NCBI RefSeq assembly: GCF_006770265.1
Contig: NZ_CP017194.1
Coordinates: 2,092,378 to 2,156,377, forward strand
Length of the DNA stretch: 64,000 nucleotides
Source of the DNA: Lactococcus carnosus
GTDB lineage: Bacteria > Bacillota > Bacilli > Lactobacillales > Streptococcaceae
Reading direction: 5' to 3'
Position numbers and translations under genes: made by a program. Under the pieces are notes generated by a model. It ran no database searches. It saw only the letters and a program-made list of their open reading frames with translations, and was not told the origin of the DNA. The number at the start of each line of letters is the position of its first letter. The first letter of the stretch is position 1. Below, one piece after another: positions 8,997 through 18,695 of the stretch.

Positions 8997-9602
8997 TCAA
9001 ATTGACATCTTAAGAGAGGCTTCCGCTAGACTAGCCATTTGTGATAAGCTAGCTTTTTCTAGTAAATAAACACGATCACTATAGGTGAACACCTCAGTCA
9101 AATTATGAGAGGTAAAAATAACTAATTTCTCCTTACTTACCTGTTGTAACAACTTCAAGGCTTGTAAGCGCCGCTTCTCATCAAGGCCATCAAGTAGTTC
9201 ATCTAGTATTAAGACATCACTAGGTATAGAGACCGCAAAGGTAAAGGCAAACAATTCCTTCATACCAAGTGAATACTTGCCTATCTTTTGCTTAAAGAAG
9301 TCAGCTCCCCCCATCACCCTGAGGTTGTCTTCAAAAACTGCAAGCTCATCCTTAGCTAATAGCTTCAAATAATCATTAGCACTGAGATGCTGATCAAATA
9401 TTGCCAGACTAGGCACATAAGATACTTTTCCACTTGTAATGCAAGTCCCATCCGTTTTGATTTCACCACTAATCATACTAAATAAGCTACTCTTGCCAAT
9501 CCCGTTTCTACCGATAATGCCGTATAACCCAGTCGCTGGCAAGTCAAAACTTAAGTTATCAAATAGAGGTGTTATCAGATTTTTAACACGTAAGCCTGTC
9601 AT
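8997..9602 (-). CDS. ABC transporter ATP-binding protein (short)
   Basis: 201-aa ABC ATPase. Walker A is GRNGIGKSS (31-39), Walker B DVLILDELLDGLD, switch His in IFTSHNLTEV. The signature motif is degenerate (YSLGMKELF instead of LSGGQ), as in ABC-2 exporters of the antibiotic-resistance type. Its start overlaps the end of the membrane-protein gene upstream (9599-9602), so the two form an exporter or immunity-type pair. Substrate unknown. Confidence 0.8.
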   Translation of the reverse strand: MTGLRVKNLITPLFDNLSFDLPATGLYGIIGRNGIGKSSLFSMISGEIKTDGTCITSGKVSYVPSLAIFDQHLSANDYLKLLAKDELAVFEDNLRVMGGADFFKQKIGKYSLGMKELFAFTFAVSIPSDVLILDELLDGLDEKRRLQALKLLQQVSKEKLVIFTSHNLTEVFTYSDRVYLLEKASLSQMASLAEASLKMSI

Positions 9603-10735
9603 AGTTTACCCACTTTCCGATAATAATACTGATGATAGAGATAAGCTGAAATACTTAGAAAAATAAGGCTGAGACCCACTAAATAAACAACGCCTATCAA
9701 TAAAAAATGATCCGGTAATATCTTGATGTCATTTATCAGACGACCATAGCCTAAATACTCAAAAGGGATAAATTTTTTAAATGGTTGAAACCAAACCTCT
9801 CGCTCCAAAGTTAAAAAACCAGTTAAGCAGACAACAATCAAACCAATCACGACCAAGCTTTTTTTGAATATTAAAGACAAGAGTTGTCCGAGGCTCCCAA
9901 TAAATAGCAAAGAGACTAAAAATAAACCTAGGCTTTTCAAGCTTAACTGCCAGATTGGGAAAATACTCCCATCACTGAGTGAATAGGGATAGTGCCAGGT
10001 ACCAAAACCGTTCAGAAGTCCACTTATGAGATATATGCCAGCAAATGTGAGTACTGTTACCACACCAACTACCCCTATCGGAAGCAGTAGTTTTAGGACC
10101 AGCTGTCTAAACTTCCGCCCACCGATTAATTGGTAGAACCTGATTTGAGAACTCTCGATATCAGAACTGACAACATCAGAGATAAGGACAGTAATGAGAA
10201 CCAAAAGCGTCGTCGCTGACAGCCAGTGTAAGATAGCACTTCCAGTCTTAAAACTAGCATCTGCTGCATCGTTTGCCATCAATCCCATTTTACCACCAAC
10301 TGCTTTGACAGCTAGATAGTAGTTGCTACTATTCAGTCTGTTTTGATCGTCATCTGAGCCAGCCATATCACCTGATTTAAGAGCTGCAAGATCTGCTTCA
10401 TATGCTAAGGTAGCAAATCGGTCAAGATCATCTGCAGTTAGGGCTTTGAGTTGCTCTGATAACATTTTTTCCTGTTCTTGGGAAAGTATGAGCTGCTTGG
10501 CTAGCATCGTATCTTCTGGAGCTGATGCGACTTGAGTTTTAATAGCAGCGACCGATTGTTTGGTCTGCTGCAAGTTGGTCGTTGTACTCGCCAGAGTCAT
10601 GGTTTTAAATTGTTGATTAACCGATAGCTGGTTAAAGCCGAACAAAACTAAAAAGAAGAGCACCAAAATCGCCAAACAGATTTTATTTTTGGGATTTTTG
10701 ATAAATCGCTTGAGTTCAAAGTAAGTTAGGGTCAT
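9599..10735 (-). CDS. ABC-2 type membrane permease
   Basis: 378-aa partner of the short ATPase. One N-terminal membrane helix (about 18-35) is followed by a large extracytoplasmic domain rich in Gln/Lys/Ala, partly coiled coil (about 45-150), then five or so C-terminal helices. This is the layout of ABC-2 exporter permeases with an extracellular loop, as in YhgE- or bacitracin-type systems. Translationally coupled to the ATPase. No regulator or two-component system lies next to it, so its inducer cannot be guessed. Confidence 0.75.
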   Translation of the reverse strand: MTLTYFELKRFIKNPKNKICLAILVLFFLVLFGFNQLSVNQQFKTMTLASTTTNLQQTKQSVAAIKTQVASAPEDTMLAKQLILSQEQEKMLSEQLKALTADDLDRFATLAYEADLAALKSGDMAGSDDDQNRLNSSNYYLAVKAVGGKMGLMANDAADASFKTGSAILHWLSATTLLVLITVLISDVVSSDIESSQIRFYQLIGGRKFRQLVLKLLLPIGVVGVVTVLTFAGIYLISGLLNGFGTWHYPYSLSDGSIFPIWQLSLKSLGLFLVSLLFIGSLGQLLSLIFKKSLVVIGLIVVCLTGFLTLEREVWFQPFKKFIPFEYLGYGRLINDIKILPDHFLLIGVVYLVGLSLIFLSISAYLYHQYYYRKVGKL

Positions 10736-10921
10736 ACTTAGTGTCCTCTTTCTCTCTTTTACGCTAGGAATTAAAGGTCACATCCCTATACACTAGAAAA
10801 CTGCTAAATCAGGGTCATAATGAAACTAGGCTACTACTCAGATTATAGCATTGATAACACATTTTTTGTTACCAAAACTTCTCATATAACTTCCATAATA
10901 AATGATATGAAAAAAATGATG

Positions 10922-10963
10922 TAAAAAATAACCAGAACAGCATCACCTGATCTGGTTTATTTC
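10922..10963 (-). terminator. terminator after rsmE
   Basis: Read on the minus strand: stem built on CCAGA/TCTGG extended by A/T pairs, followed by six Ts, just past the rsmE stop codon. Confidence 0.65.
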
Positions 10964-10997
10964 CTTACACCTGCCAAGGCTCAAAATAGAGACTAGC

Positions 10998-11747
10998 TTA
11001 ACTACCTAATAATTCAGTATAGAAAGAAATGGCTGATAGGACATACATCGGTGCTGTTTCTGCACGCATGATGCGTGGTCCTAACCCGATTGTGATTGCC
11101 CCTAAATCAGTGAAGGTGCTCACTTCTTCTGGTGAAATGCCACCCTCAGGTCCAAAAATCACAAGGATGTTCTGTTGACTATCCAGGGATGCTAATACTT
11201 TGGCAAAGTCTGACGCTTCGCCATCTTTTGCAGCGGCTTCATAAGCGACAAGCACCTGATCATACTGTTTAAACAGAGCAGTTAAGTCTGTCAACTGATC
11301 TAAGATAGATACAGTAGGGATGCGTAAGCGCTTGGATTGCTCGGCTGCCCCCTTTGCAATTTTTTGCAGCCGCTCTGTTCTCTTGGCTGCTTTTTTTGCA
11401 TCCAATCTCGTCACTGACCACTTTGCAGGAAAAGCAAGCAAGGCAAATGCCCCAAGTTCAGTTACTTTTTGTGCGATAAATTCTAACTTGTCTCCCTTTG
11501 GCAATCCGACTGCGATCGTCACATTTACAGGGAGTTCAATTGTTCTAGACATGGTTTCCAGATAAGATAGGGTTGCTAGATCCTCATTTACTTGAGCTAA
11601 TATCAACGTCTGATCCGCAAAAACAACCTGAACTTTCATACCAGCTTGCGCACGAAGGACTGTAAAAAGATGATGACTGTCTGCCTTATCCAGCCTAAAA
11701 GAAGACGCCGTCTCAGATAATTGTTCCGCTAAAAAATACTGTTGCAC
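10998..11747 (-). CDS. rsmE: 16S rRNA m3U1498 methyltransferase
   Basis: SPOUT-class methyltransferase that methylates N3 of U1498 in 16S rRNA, using S-adenosylmethionine. Seen: N-terminal PUA-like part with SHHLFTVLRAQAG, then the knot region with VGLPKGDKLEFIAQKVTELG, FPAKWSV, ERLQKIAKGAAEQSKRLRIP, VIFGPEGGISPEEV and GPRIMRAETAPMYVLSAISF. These are the hallmark RsmE blocks. 249 aa is normal. Four bases after prmA, so the two are co-transcribed, an order widely conserved in streptococci and lactococci. Confidence 0.95.
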   Translation of the reverse strand: MQQYFLAEQLSETASSFRLDKADSHHLFTVLRAQAGMKVQVVFADQTLILAQVNEDLATLSYLETMSRTIELPVNVTIAVGLPKGDKLEFIAQKVTELGAFALLAFPAKWSVTRLDAKKAAKRTERLQKIAKGAAEQSKRLRIPTVSILDQLTDLTALFKQYDQVLVAYEAAAKDGEASDFAKVLASLDSQQNILVIFGPEGGISPEEVSTFTDLGAITIGLGPRIMRAETAPMYVLSAISFYTELLGS

Positions 11748-11751
11748 TGTG

Positions 11752-12708
11752 TTATCCTCCGATCACACGATGATCTTCATCGGCCTTCTGTAAGATCACA
11801 CAGTGCCATTCCCCTTGTTGCATCTGTGTCATGAGTGAAAAACCTGCTTGCTGGCACTTATCTAAAATCATTGCCGATTTACTGTCGATAATCCCACTCA
11901 TAACCAAGAAACCACCCTCATGGAGCAGACGATAGGCATCTTCGACCACATGCATTAGAATGTCAGCTAGAATATTTGCAACAATGACATCCGCTTTAAT
12001 CTCGACAGTTTTTAACAAATCCCCAGCTTTAACCGTGATGTTTGTCATCTCAGGATTAAGCTGGATGTTCTCCTCAGCTACCCTAACTGCTACCTCATCC
12101 AAATCAAAGGCATGAATATCCCCTGCACCCAGTAGGTTAGCTGCGATAGATAAGACACCAGAACCAGTCCCAACATCCAGTAACGTTTCACCACCTCTTA
12201 ACGTTTGCTCCAAAGCAAACAAAGACAGTTTTGTCGTTGGATGTGTCCCAGTACCAAAAGCCATACCTGGATCCAGACGGATGATTTTTTCATCCGACGA
12301 AACAGGCGCATAATCAGTCCAGGATGGGACGATTGTCAAGCCATGAGAAATACGTGTTGGTAAAAAATATTGCTTCCAACTATCTGCCCAATCATTTTCG
12401 GCCAGGCTTTGTGTCATGACCGTAAAAGCACCTGGTTGTAAGCCAAAATCTAGCAAGCCAGCTATCTGCGCCCGAACTTGCTGTGAAAGTTCAATAATTG
12501 AGATATTTTCTGGATAATAGGCTTTAACGATAACCGTGTCTAACTGAACCACATCAGGTAGAATCTCCCCAAAATGATCCACGTTGTTTAGATAATCTTG
12601 TGTATCCTCAATCGCAACACCTTGGGCCCCAGCCTCGATTAACATATTGCTAACCGCTTCCTCGGTTTCACGTGAAACCTTGACAGATAATTCATTCCAG
12701 TTATTCAT
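11752..12708 (-). CDS. prmA: ribosomal protein L11 methyltransferase
   Basis: Methylates ribosomal protein L11. The class I SAM-binding motif is [20 protein letters not shown], followed by [17 protein letters not shown] and the substrate loop [10 protein letters not shown]. The N-terminal substrate-recognition domain starts [23 protein letters not shown]. 318 aa is normal for the family. A parS-like palindrome sits inside codons 10-15 of this gene. Confidence 0.95.
   Translation of the reverse strand: MNNWNELSVKVSRETEEAVSNMLIEAGAQGVAIEDTQDYLNNVDHFGEILPDVVQLDTVIVKAYYPENISIIELSQQVRAQIAGLLDFGLQPGAFTVMTQSLAENDWADSWKQYFLPTRISHGLTIVPSWTDYAPVSSDEKIIRLDPGMAFGTGTHPTTKLSLFALEQTLRGGETLLDVGTGSGVLSIAANLLGAGDIHAFDLDEVAVRVAEENIQLNPEMTNITVKAGDLLKTVEIKADVIVANILADILMHVVEDAYRLLHEGGFLVMSGIIDSKSAMILDKCQQAGFSLMTQMQQGEWHCVILQKADEDHRVIGG
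12664..12679. promoter_or_regulatory. parS site 1 (ParB/Spo0J binding site) inside prmA
   Basis: GGTTTCACGTGAAACC is a perfect 16-bp palindrome containing GTTTCACGTGAAAC, the core of the conserved parS sequence bound by chromosomal ParB. It lies about 50 kb left of dnaA. A parB gene is present at 61504. parS sites inside coding genes near the origin are usual. Confidence 0.85.
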
Positions 12709-12808
12709 TCTTTATAGCTTCCTTTTTTAAGTTTAGGTGATGCGCAATTTATCGGAACAACGGCTACTAACCTGACGATAGATCACTGCACTTTCTTGTC
12801 TTATTATA

Positions 12809-12836
12809 TCAAAAAAAGCGATCACTCGCTTTTTTA
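12809..12836 (-). terminator. terminator after the lipoprotein gene
   Basis: AAAAAAAGCGA tcac TCGCTTTTTT; symmetrical, so it may serve both strands. It sits 9 bp past the lipoprotein stop codon. Confidence 0.8.
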
Positions 12837-12844
12837 GTTACTAC

Positions 12845-13270
12845 TTAGAACCCTTGTGATTTCATATAATTGCCAAGTGCTACACCAGCAGCTTGCGCTT
12901 CTAGGATATACTTGTTGATGTCAGCATTTGACAAATTACTATCATCGATACCAACTTGTCGTAAGGCTTCACGCCCTTCTGTAACTGTCATCACCTTAGC
13001 AGCCTCACTAGAAGCTTTCGACCACTGACTTTCCTCTGCATCATTATGTGACTGAGCCTCCTCTTGCTTAGTAGCAGACGAGGGAGTTGTGTCACTATTA
13101 CTTGTCTTTGTTGATTCTGATTCTGATGCTGATTTGCTTACCTGACTCGACTTACTTTTAGCTGTCTTATCTGTACTTTCAGTCTTGGTTTTTTTATCTC
13201 CACATGCAGTCACTAAAACGATAGTTGACAGTAAGAGTACAAGCACACCTGATATTTTCTTCATCGTCAT
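12845..13270 (-). CDS. small lipoprotein of unknown function
   Basis: 141 aa. Signal MTMKKISGVLVLLLSTIVLV and lipobox VTAC with lipidation at Cys23, then a long low-complexity Ser/Thr/Lys/Glu linker (about 25-85). A small conserved-looking C-terminal domain (EGREALRQVGIDDSNLSNADINKYI) follows. The linker and anchor suggest exposure outside the membrane. AAGGGGG lies 11 nt before the ATG. It follows the DUF3013 gene closely (16 bp), so both may be one transcript. Confidence 0.75.
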   Translation of the reverse strand: MTMKKISGVLVLLLSTIVLVTACGDKKTKTESTDKTAKSKSSQVSKSASESESTKTSNSDTTPSSATKQEEAQSHNDAEESQWSKASSEAAKVMTVTEGREALRQVGIDDSNLSNADINKYILEAQAAGVALGNYMKSQGF

Positions 13271-13286
13271 AAGTTATTGATCCCCC

Positions 13287-13757
13287 TTAATATCTTGGAT
13301 AAGGTAGAAACGTCGTCTCCGTCACTGACGTCATACCTGCTTCAAAGGCTGCTTTATCAAAAGTACCTGAAAATTCTGCCTCATCAGAGACTAAAAAGTC
13401 CATCAAGGCATCCAATTCACGATCCGCCGTCTCCTGCAAAAAGGTCACAAAATAGGTGATAAACTCTTGTGACAACCCTTTTTTAGGATCATAAGGGAAC
13501 ATAGCTAAATATTCGTCAGCTACTAATTTTGACTTTTGCGGATTATAGAAGACAACTGCATCCTCAAATGAAATATTATCACGTGATGCCTCAGCATCAT
13601 CCGCAGTATCTGTGACTGCCACACCTGGATTTTCGACATCAAGCAAGTAAAATATTTCTACGGCATGGTGCTTTTTATCCCAATTAATCTCATAATCATA
13701 TGTAAAATTTCTTGTTAATTCATGATCCAACGCATCTAAAAAACCATATTTTGCCAT
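13287..13757 (-). CDS. DUF3013 family protein
   Basis: The N terminus MAKYGFLDALDHELTRNFTYDYEINWDKKHHAVEI matches the DUF3013 family of streptococci and lactococci, soluble acidic proteins of unknown function. Start chosen at ATG 13757 because GAGGAGAG lies directly before it; a TTG 12 bases upstream overlaps that site. In related genomes the gene is commonly next to prmA and rsmE, as here. No catalytic motif is visible. Confidence 0.8.
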   Translation of the reverse strand: MAKYGFLDALDHELTRNFTYDYEINWDKKHHAVEIFYLLDVENPGVAVTDTADDAEASRDNISFEDAVVFYNPQKSKLVADEYLAMFPYDPKKGLSQEFITYFVTFLQETADRELDALMDFLVSDEAEFSGTFDKAAFEAGMTSVTETTFLPYPRY

Positions 13758-14160
13758 ATCTCTCCTCAAATCTACTAGCTATTTCATTTTCTGTTAAAAT
13801 AACACGAAACCAAAGTGATGACTTGATTTCTCTGTCAAATTTTTTTAAACAGCTTATAGTATCATTATACCATACAGACATACCCTATAAAAGACTAACA
13901 TTCTCTGATATCCTTAGTTACTGACAACTAATTGACAAGAACAATATGGTAGATTGGGGTTTTCATCCTTATGTGTCGCTAGTCTAAGCCAATATCGCCA
14001 ACTAAACCTAGTCATTATATGGGTTGTTATCCTATTTTTTAATCGACATAAGAAAAAGTGATTGCTAAGGCTTATAAAACTTGCTATTATAGGAAGCATA
14101 AACTAGCTTATGTTAACCTTATTATCTTTTTAGAAAATCAACCTATCGTAAGGAGAAATC

Positions 14161-14562
14161 ATGACGAAAAAGATGCTTTTATTTGGCTTATCACTTTTAT
14201 CCTTTTTATCACTCTTTTTACCTGCAACTTTAAAACCAAATAGCCAAACCTTTCAACTTGATAAGATCAGCTTTTTTGACCTTCTGATAGCGAGGCCAAA
14301 TGCAGCGATTTTTATTTTATGTGCGCTACTATTTGCCGTCATAGCTTTTAAGTGGCTAAATAAGTCACGTGTTTTCGCACTCGGCTTACTGATGGGGGCT
14401 TACTATCAATTCATCCTCAGCTACATCAACTGGTCTTATTTAGGAACGCAATTCTTTTCGATTTATTTATATGGCTTTTGGCTCCAACTTATCCTGACTA
14501 CCTGCATTTTTATCCTGCTAGGCAAGCAATTAAGACATAAAAAATCAGATAGTTCAAAGTAA
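14161..14562 (+). CDS. small integral membrane protein, unknown
   Basis: 133 aa with four predicted membrane helices (about 5-22, 47-65, 72-90, 103-120) and a basic C-terminal tail. AAGGAGA precedes the ATG. No family recognised. The approximately 390 bp to its left (13770-14160) holds no other gene I can support. Confidence 0.6.
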   Translation: MTKKMLLFGLSLLSFLSLFLPATLKPNSQTFQLDKISFFDLLIARPNAAIFILCALLFAVIAFKWLNKSRVFALGLLMGAYYQFILSYINWSYLGTQFFSIYLYGFWLQLILTTCIFILLGKQLRHKKSDSSK

Positions 14563-14707
14563 GTCAATTTTATTCCATGACTATATTCTTGATCAATATC
14601 CCATTTTAAATTAAGCGAAAAAATCCGGTAAATTATCGCACACAACTGCAGTTAATGGCTTAATCTGATATACTAGATATATCACATCACTTACTAGGAG
14701 CTTTAAT

Positions 14708-15964
14708 ATGAAAGCAAATTTGGCGCGACGTTTACGGCCGCGATCAATCGATGACATCATCGGCCAGCGCCATCTAGTTGGTGATGGCATGATCATCCGA
14801 CGCATGGTTGAGACCAAGCTACTCAGCTCGATGATTTTATACGGTCCCCCAGGAATTGGCAAAACGTCGATTGCGTCAGCGATTGCTGGCACAGCAGACA
14901 TGGCCTTTCGTACCTTTAATGCAACATCTGATAAAAAGACTAAGTTACAGGAAATTGCAGCTGAAGCACAGTTTTCAGGGCAACTGGTCTTACTATTAGA
15001 TGAAATACATCGACTAGACAAGCCTAAGCAAGACTTCTTACTACCGTTACTCGAAAATGGTGAAATTATCTTGATCGGGGCCACGACTGAAAATCCTTAT
15101 TTTAGCGTTGTCCCTGCCATACGTAGTCGTGTACAAATTTTTGAGCTTAACTCACTGACACCTGAAGATATTAGTCTTGCTATTGACCGCGCTATCACGG
15201 ATCATGAGCGTGGCTTTGCCTTTGACGTGACACTTGACGATGATGCCAAACAGTTTTTAGCGCAAGCCACAAACGGAGACGTTCGTGCGGCTTTAAACTC
15301 ATTAGAACTAGCTGTTTTATCCAGTCAGGAACATCATGTGACCCTAGATGATATGGCAAACTCCCTCCAAAAATCAGCTGCCACTTTTGATAAAGATGGC
15401 GATGCCCACTATGACCTCCTATCAGCGCTTCAAAAATCAATTCGTGGTTCTGATGTCAACGCAAGTTTACACTATGCTGCAAGACTGATAGAAGGTGGAG
15501 ATTTGCAGAGCCTATGCCGTCGTTTGATGGTCATCGCCTATGAAGATATTGGGCTTGCTAACCCCGATGCGGCCATGCATACCGTAACAGCTGTCACAGC
15601 TGCCGAACGACTGGGTTTTCCAGAAGCACGGATTCCTTTAGCTAATGTCATTGTTGATCTAGCCTTATCACCAAAATCTAACGCCGCCTACACAGCACTT
15701 GATACTGCCATAGGAGACCTGCATAAACACGGTGTCCTACAGATACCGCCACATCTACAAGATGGGCATTATACAGGAGCAAAAGCACTAGGCCGTGCTG
15801 TAAATTATCAATATCCCCATGCCTTTCCTGGTCACTGGGTGGACCAACAGTACCTGCCTGATCCACTTAAGAAAGTACAGTATTTCCATTCTGATGGCCT
15901 AGGGAAATATGAGCGTGCCTTACAGCTTCGACTGGATGACATCAACCGAAACAAAAAGAATTGA
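14708..15964 (+). CDS. rarA: replication-associated recombination ATPase RarA/MgsA
   Basis: AAA+ ATPase related to clamp loaders that acts at stalled replication forks. Start MKANLARRLRPRSIDDIIGQRHL; Walker A GPPGIGKTS (46-54); Walker B LLLDEIHRLDK; sensor 1 IGATTENPYFSV; C-terminal tetramerisation part with YEDIGLANPDA and LALSPKSNAAY, diagnostic for RarA. 418 aa is normal. AGGAG is 10 bases upstream of the ATG. Confidence 0.95.
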   Translation: MKANLARRLRPRSIDDIIGQRHLVGDGMIIRRMVETKLLSSMILYGPPGIGKTSIASAIAGTADMAFRTFNATSDKKTKLQEIAAEAQFSGQLVLLLDEIHRLDKPKQDFLLPLLENGEIILIGATTENPYFSVVPAIRSRVQIFELNSLTPEDISLAIDRAITDHERGFAFDVTLDDDAKQFLAQATNGDVRAALNSLELAVLSSQEHHVTLDDMANSLQKSAATFDKDGDAHYDLLSALQKSIRGSDVNASLHYAARLIEGGDLQSLCRRLMVIAYEDIGLANPDAAMHTVTAVTAAERLGFPEARIPLANVIVDLALSPKSNAAYTALDTAIGDLHKHGVLQIPPHLQDGHYTGAKALGRAVNYQYPHAFPGHWVDQQYLPDPLKKVQYFHSDGLGKYERALQLRLDDINRNKKN

Positions 15965-16134
15965 CCCAATCAGCACTTAGGGCGTCTTCTCCTTGCTACA
16001 TTTACACGAAATTGTCAACAAGTTGACGTTAAAGTGACAAGTCGTTGACAGCATATATTACCTGAATCAAAGCAGTAAGTAAAGCCAATTGTTTAGTTGC
16101 CCTAGAAATGCACACCAATCAGAACGGAGAAAAC

Positions 16135-16320
16135 ATGACAAGAGACGAATTAGAAAAACGCATTAGAAATGACCTAAACTTACCCCATTTCAAAGCACAG
16201 ATTGACGAGAACAAAGACTATTCTGAGGATGAATTTCAGGAGTTTAAAAGTAGTTTGGTGAATTACTATAAGGCCTATGTACAGGATATCGATACTGATT
16301 TCCAAGGTGGGCTTAAGTAA
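16135..16320 (+). CDS. small acidic protein, unknown
   Basis: 61 aa beginning MTRDELEKRIRNDLNLPHFK; Asp/Glu/Lys-rich, predicted mostly helical, soluble. The chosen start (16135) has CGGAG just upstream; a frame start at 16108 lacks a ribosome-binding site. A good terminator follows. No family recognised. Confidence 0.6.
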   Translation: MTRDELEKRIRNDLNLPHFKAQIDENKDYSEDEFQEFKSSLVNYYKAYVQDIDTDFQGGLK

Positions 16321-16384
16321 CCTTCGCTATAAAACGGTTTACCTGATTCGTGAGGATATGGGATCGTTACAGATATGACATCAT

Positions 16385-16428
16385 AAAAAAACAGGTCCTG
16401 GTTTAATTACCAAGACCTGTATTTTTTA
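16385..16428. terminator. bidirectional terminator between the small protein and acpP
   Basis: ACAGGTCCTGGT / ACCAAGACCTGT stem with an A-run left and T-run right. It serves convergent transcripts. Confidence 0.8.
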
Positions 16429-16437
16429 TGACCTAAC

Positions 16438-16686
16438 TCAGTTAATTTTTTCAGAAATATAATCAACTACCTGACCTAAGGTTAAGATGTGTTCAGCATC
16501 TTCATCAGAAATTTCTATACCAAACTCATCTTCCAAAGCCAGTGTAAACTCCATCAAGCTAATTGAATCTGCATTTAAATCTTCAACCACATTTGACTCA
16601 AGTGTTATCGTCTCAGCATCAAGATCTAATGTCTTAACTAAACTCTCTTTAATCTTAGCAAAAAGCGCTTCTTTACTGATAGTCAT
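16438..16686 (-). CDS. acpP: acyl carrier protein
   Basis: 82 aa, acidic four-helix protein. The phosphopantetheine attachment serine is Ser41 in EDLNADSISLMEFTLALEDEFG (the usual motif is DSLD; here DSIS). Carries acyl chains in fatty acid synthesis. It overlaps the plsX stop by one base (TAATG), the classic plsX-acpP arrangement. This may be a second ACP dedicated to phospholipid synthesis, since the main fab cluster is not in this window. Confidence 0.9.
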   Translation of the reverse strand: MTISKEALFAKIKESLVKTLDLDAETITLESNVVEDLNADSISLMEFTLALEDEFGIEISDEDAEHILTLGQVVDYISEKIN

Positions 16687-17687
16687 TATTTGTCCTCCTG
16701 ATAATGGCGTACTAGTTTGCCAACAACGTCAGTTTCTAACATCTTATGCGTTTGTTTAAGCGTTGCAAAGATTGCATCTGCTTTTGATGACCCATGACTC
16801 TTAATCACCGGTGCTTTTAGGCCAAATAGCACTGCACCACCAGCTTTTTCGTAATCTAGTGAATCTTTTAAACGATAGAGAGATTTTTTCATCAAAAGTG
16901 CGCCGATTTTTGATAAAATCCCACCCTCAGTAATCGCTGTTTTTAACTGCTTCATCAAGCTTGAGGCAGTCCCTTCGATCGATTTCAAGACAGCATTCCC
17001 TGTAAAGCCATCCACGACAACAACATCGGCGACACCGTTCATTAGCTCGCGTGCTTCAACATTACCGATAAAGTTAATCGTCTCATCAGCTGCAAGCAAC
17101 TCATAAGCTTCTTTTTGTAGAGGTGCACCTTTACTAGCTTCAGAGCCATTATTCAACAGACCGACAGTAGGTCTTTCTATGCCTCGCACATTAGCCGCAT
17201 AGAAAGAGCCTAGAACCGCAAAATTATGGAGATGACGTGCTGTATTTTCAGCATTAGCTCCCAAATCTAGCATATCAAAGCCTTTACCATCCAAGGTCGG
17301 CATCGTAGACATCAAACCTGGCCGATCAACTTGTTTGATCCGACCAACAGTAAAAATACCACTAGCCAGGAGTGCGCCCGTATTACCAGCAGATATAAGG
17401 GCATCCGCCTCACCGTTTTTCACTGCGGTTGCAGCTAATACGAGACTTGCCTTTTTCTTACTCCGAATGGCTTTGACCGGATCAGACTCACCTGAGTCAA
17501 TCTTTTCCGTCGTGTGTACGATCGTCATATTTGTCATATCACTTATCAGTGGGCGAATCTTAGTTTCGTCCCCAAATAAAATAAACTCAGTATCTGTAAA
17601 TTCGGCTCGCGCCAAGAGACACCCTTCGACAACGGATTTTGGTGCAAAATCCCCACCCATTGCGTCTATTGCTAATTTCTTTTTCAT
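16686..17687 (-). CDS. plsX: phosphate acyltransferase PlsX
   Basis: Makes acyl-phosphate from acyl-ACP for phosphatidic acid synthesis; peripheral membrane enzyme. N terminus [22 protein letters not shown], then [52 protein letters not shown] and [10 protein letters not shown], all PlsX blocks. Start taken at ATG 17687 (333 aa, normal); the frame extends 19 codons upstream but that part is not PlsX-like. Operon with acpP. Confidence 0.95.
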   Translation of the reverse strand: MKKKLAIDAMGGDFAPKSVVEGCLLARAEFTDTEFILFGDETKIRPLISDMTNMTIVHTTEKIDSGESDPVKAIRSKKKASLVLAATAVKNGEADALISAGNTGALLASGIFTVGRIKQVDRPGLMSTMPTLDGKGFDMLDLGANAENTARHLHNFAVLGSFYAANVRGIERPTVGLLNNGSEASKGAPLQKEAYELLAADETINFIGNVEARELMNGVADVVVVDGFTGNAVLKSIEGTASSLMKQLKTAITEGGILSKIGALLMKKSLYRLKDSLDYEKAGGAVLFGLKAPVIKSHGSSKADAIFATLKQTHKMLETDVVGKLVRHYQEDK

Positions 17688-17936
17688 TCTAATAATATAA
17701 CATATTTTTGTTTTTTTTTCAATTGTGTAACATTTAAACCTCACGCGACAAAAACTGGTGGTTGCCCCGCTTTAAAAAGACAGGTAGCAGCTTAACTTTG
17801 GCCATATGAACGCCAAGAAAGGTCAGCTACTTTCCACACTATTTCGTGATAAAATTTACAAGCGTAAACAAAGCTTTTTTAGCCATTTTTATATAGAATG
17901 AATAAGTAATAAATAAAAAAATAATAGAAATAATGA

Positions 17937-18566
<630 letters not shown>

Positions 18567-18594
18567 TTTACTGAGTTAACTTTCAAAACAACCC

Positions 18595-18624
18595 AAAAAC
18601 GTCGACTAATTAGTCGACGTTTTT
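18595..18624. terminator. terminator after azoR
   Basis: Perfect 30-bp palindrome built on ACGTCGACTAATTAGTCGACGT with A-run and T-run flanks. Confidence 0.9.
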
Positions 18625-18695
18625 CTGGTTCTATCATAAACTTGCGGTGGGGAAAGCAATACCTTGATCGTTTTTTCGATCATCCTTAGCCACTG

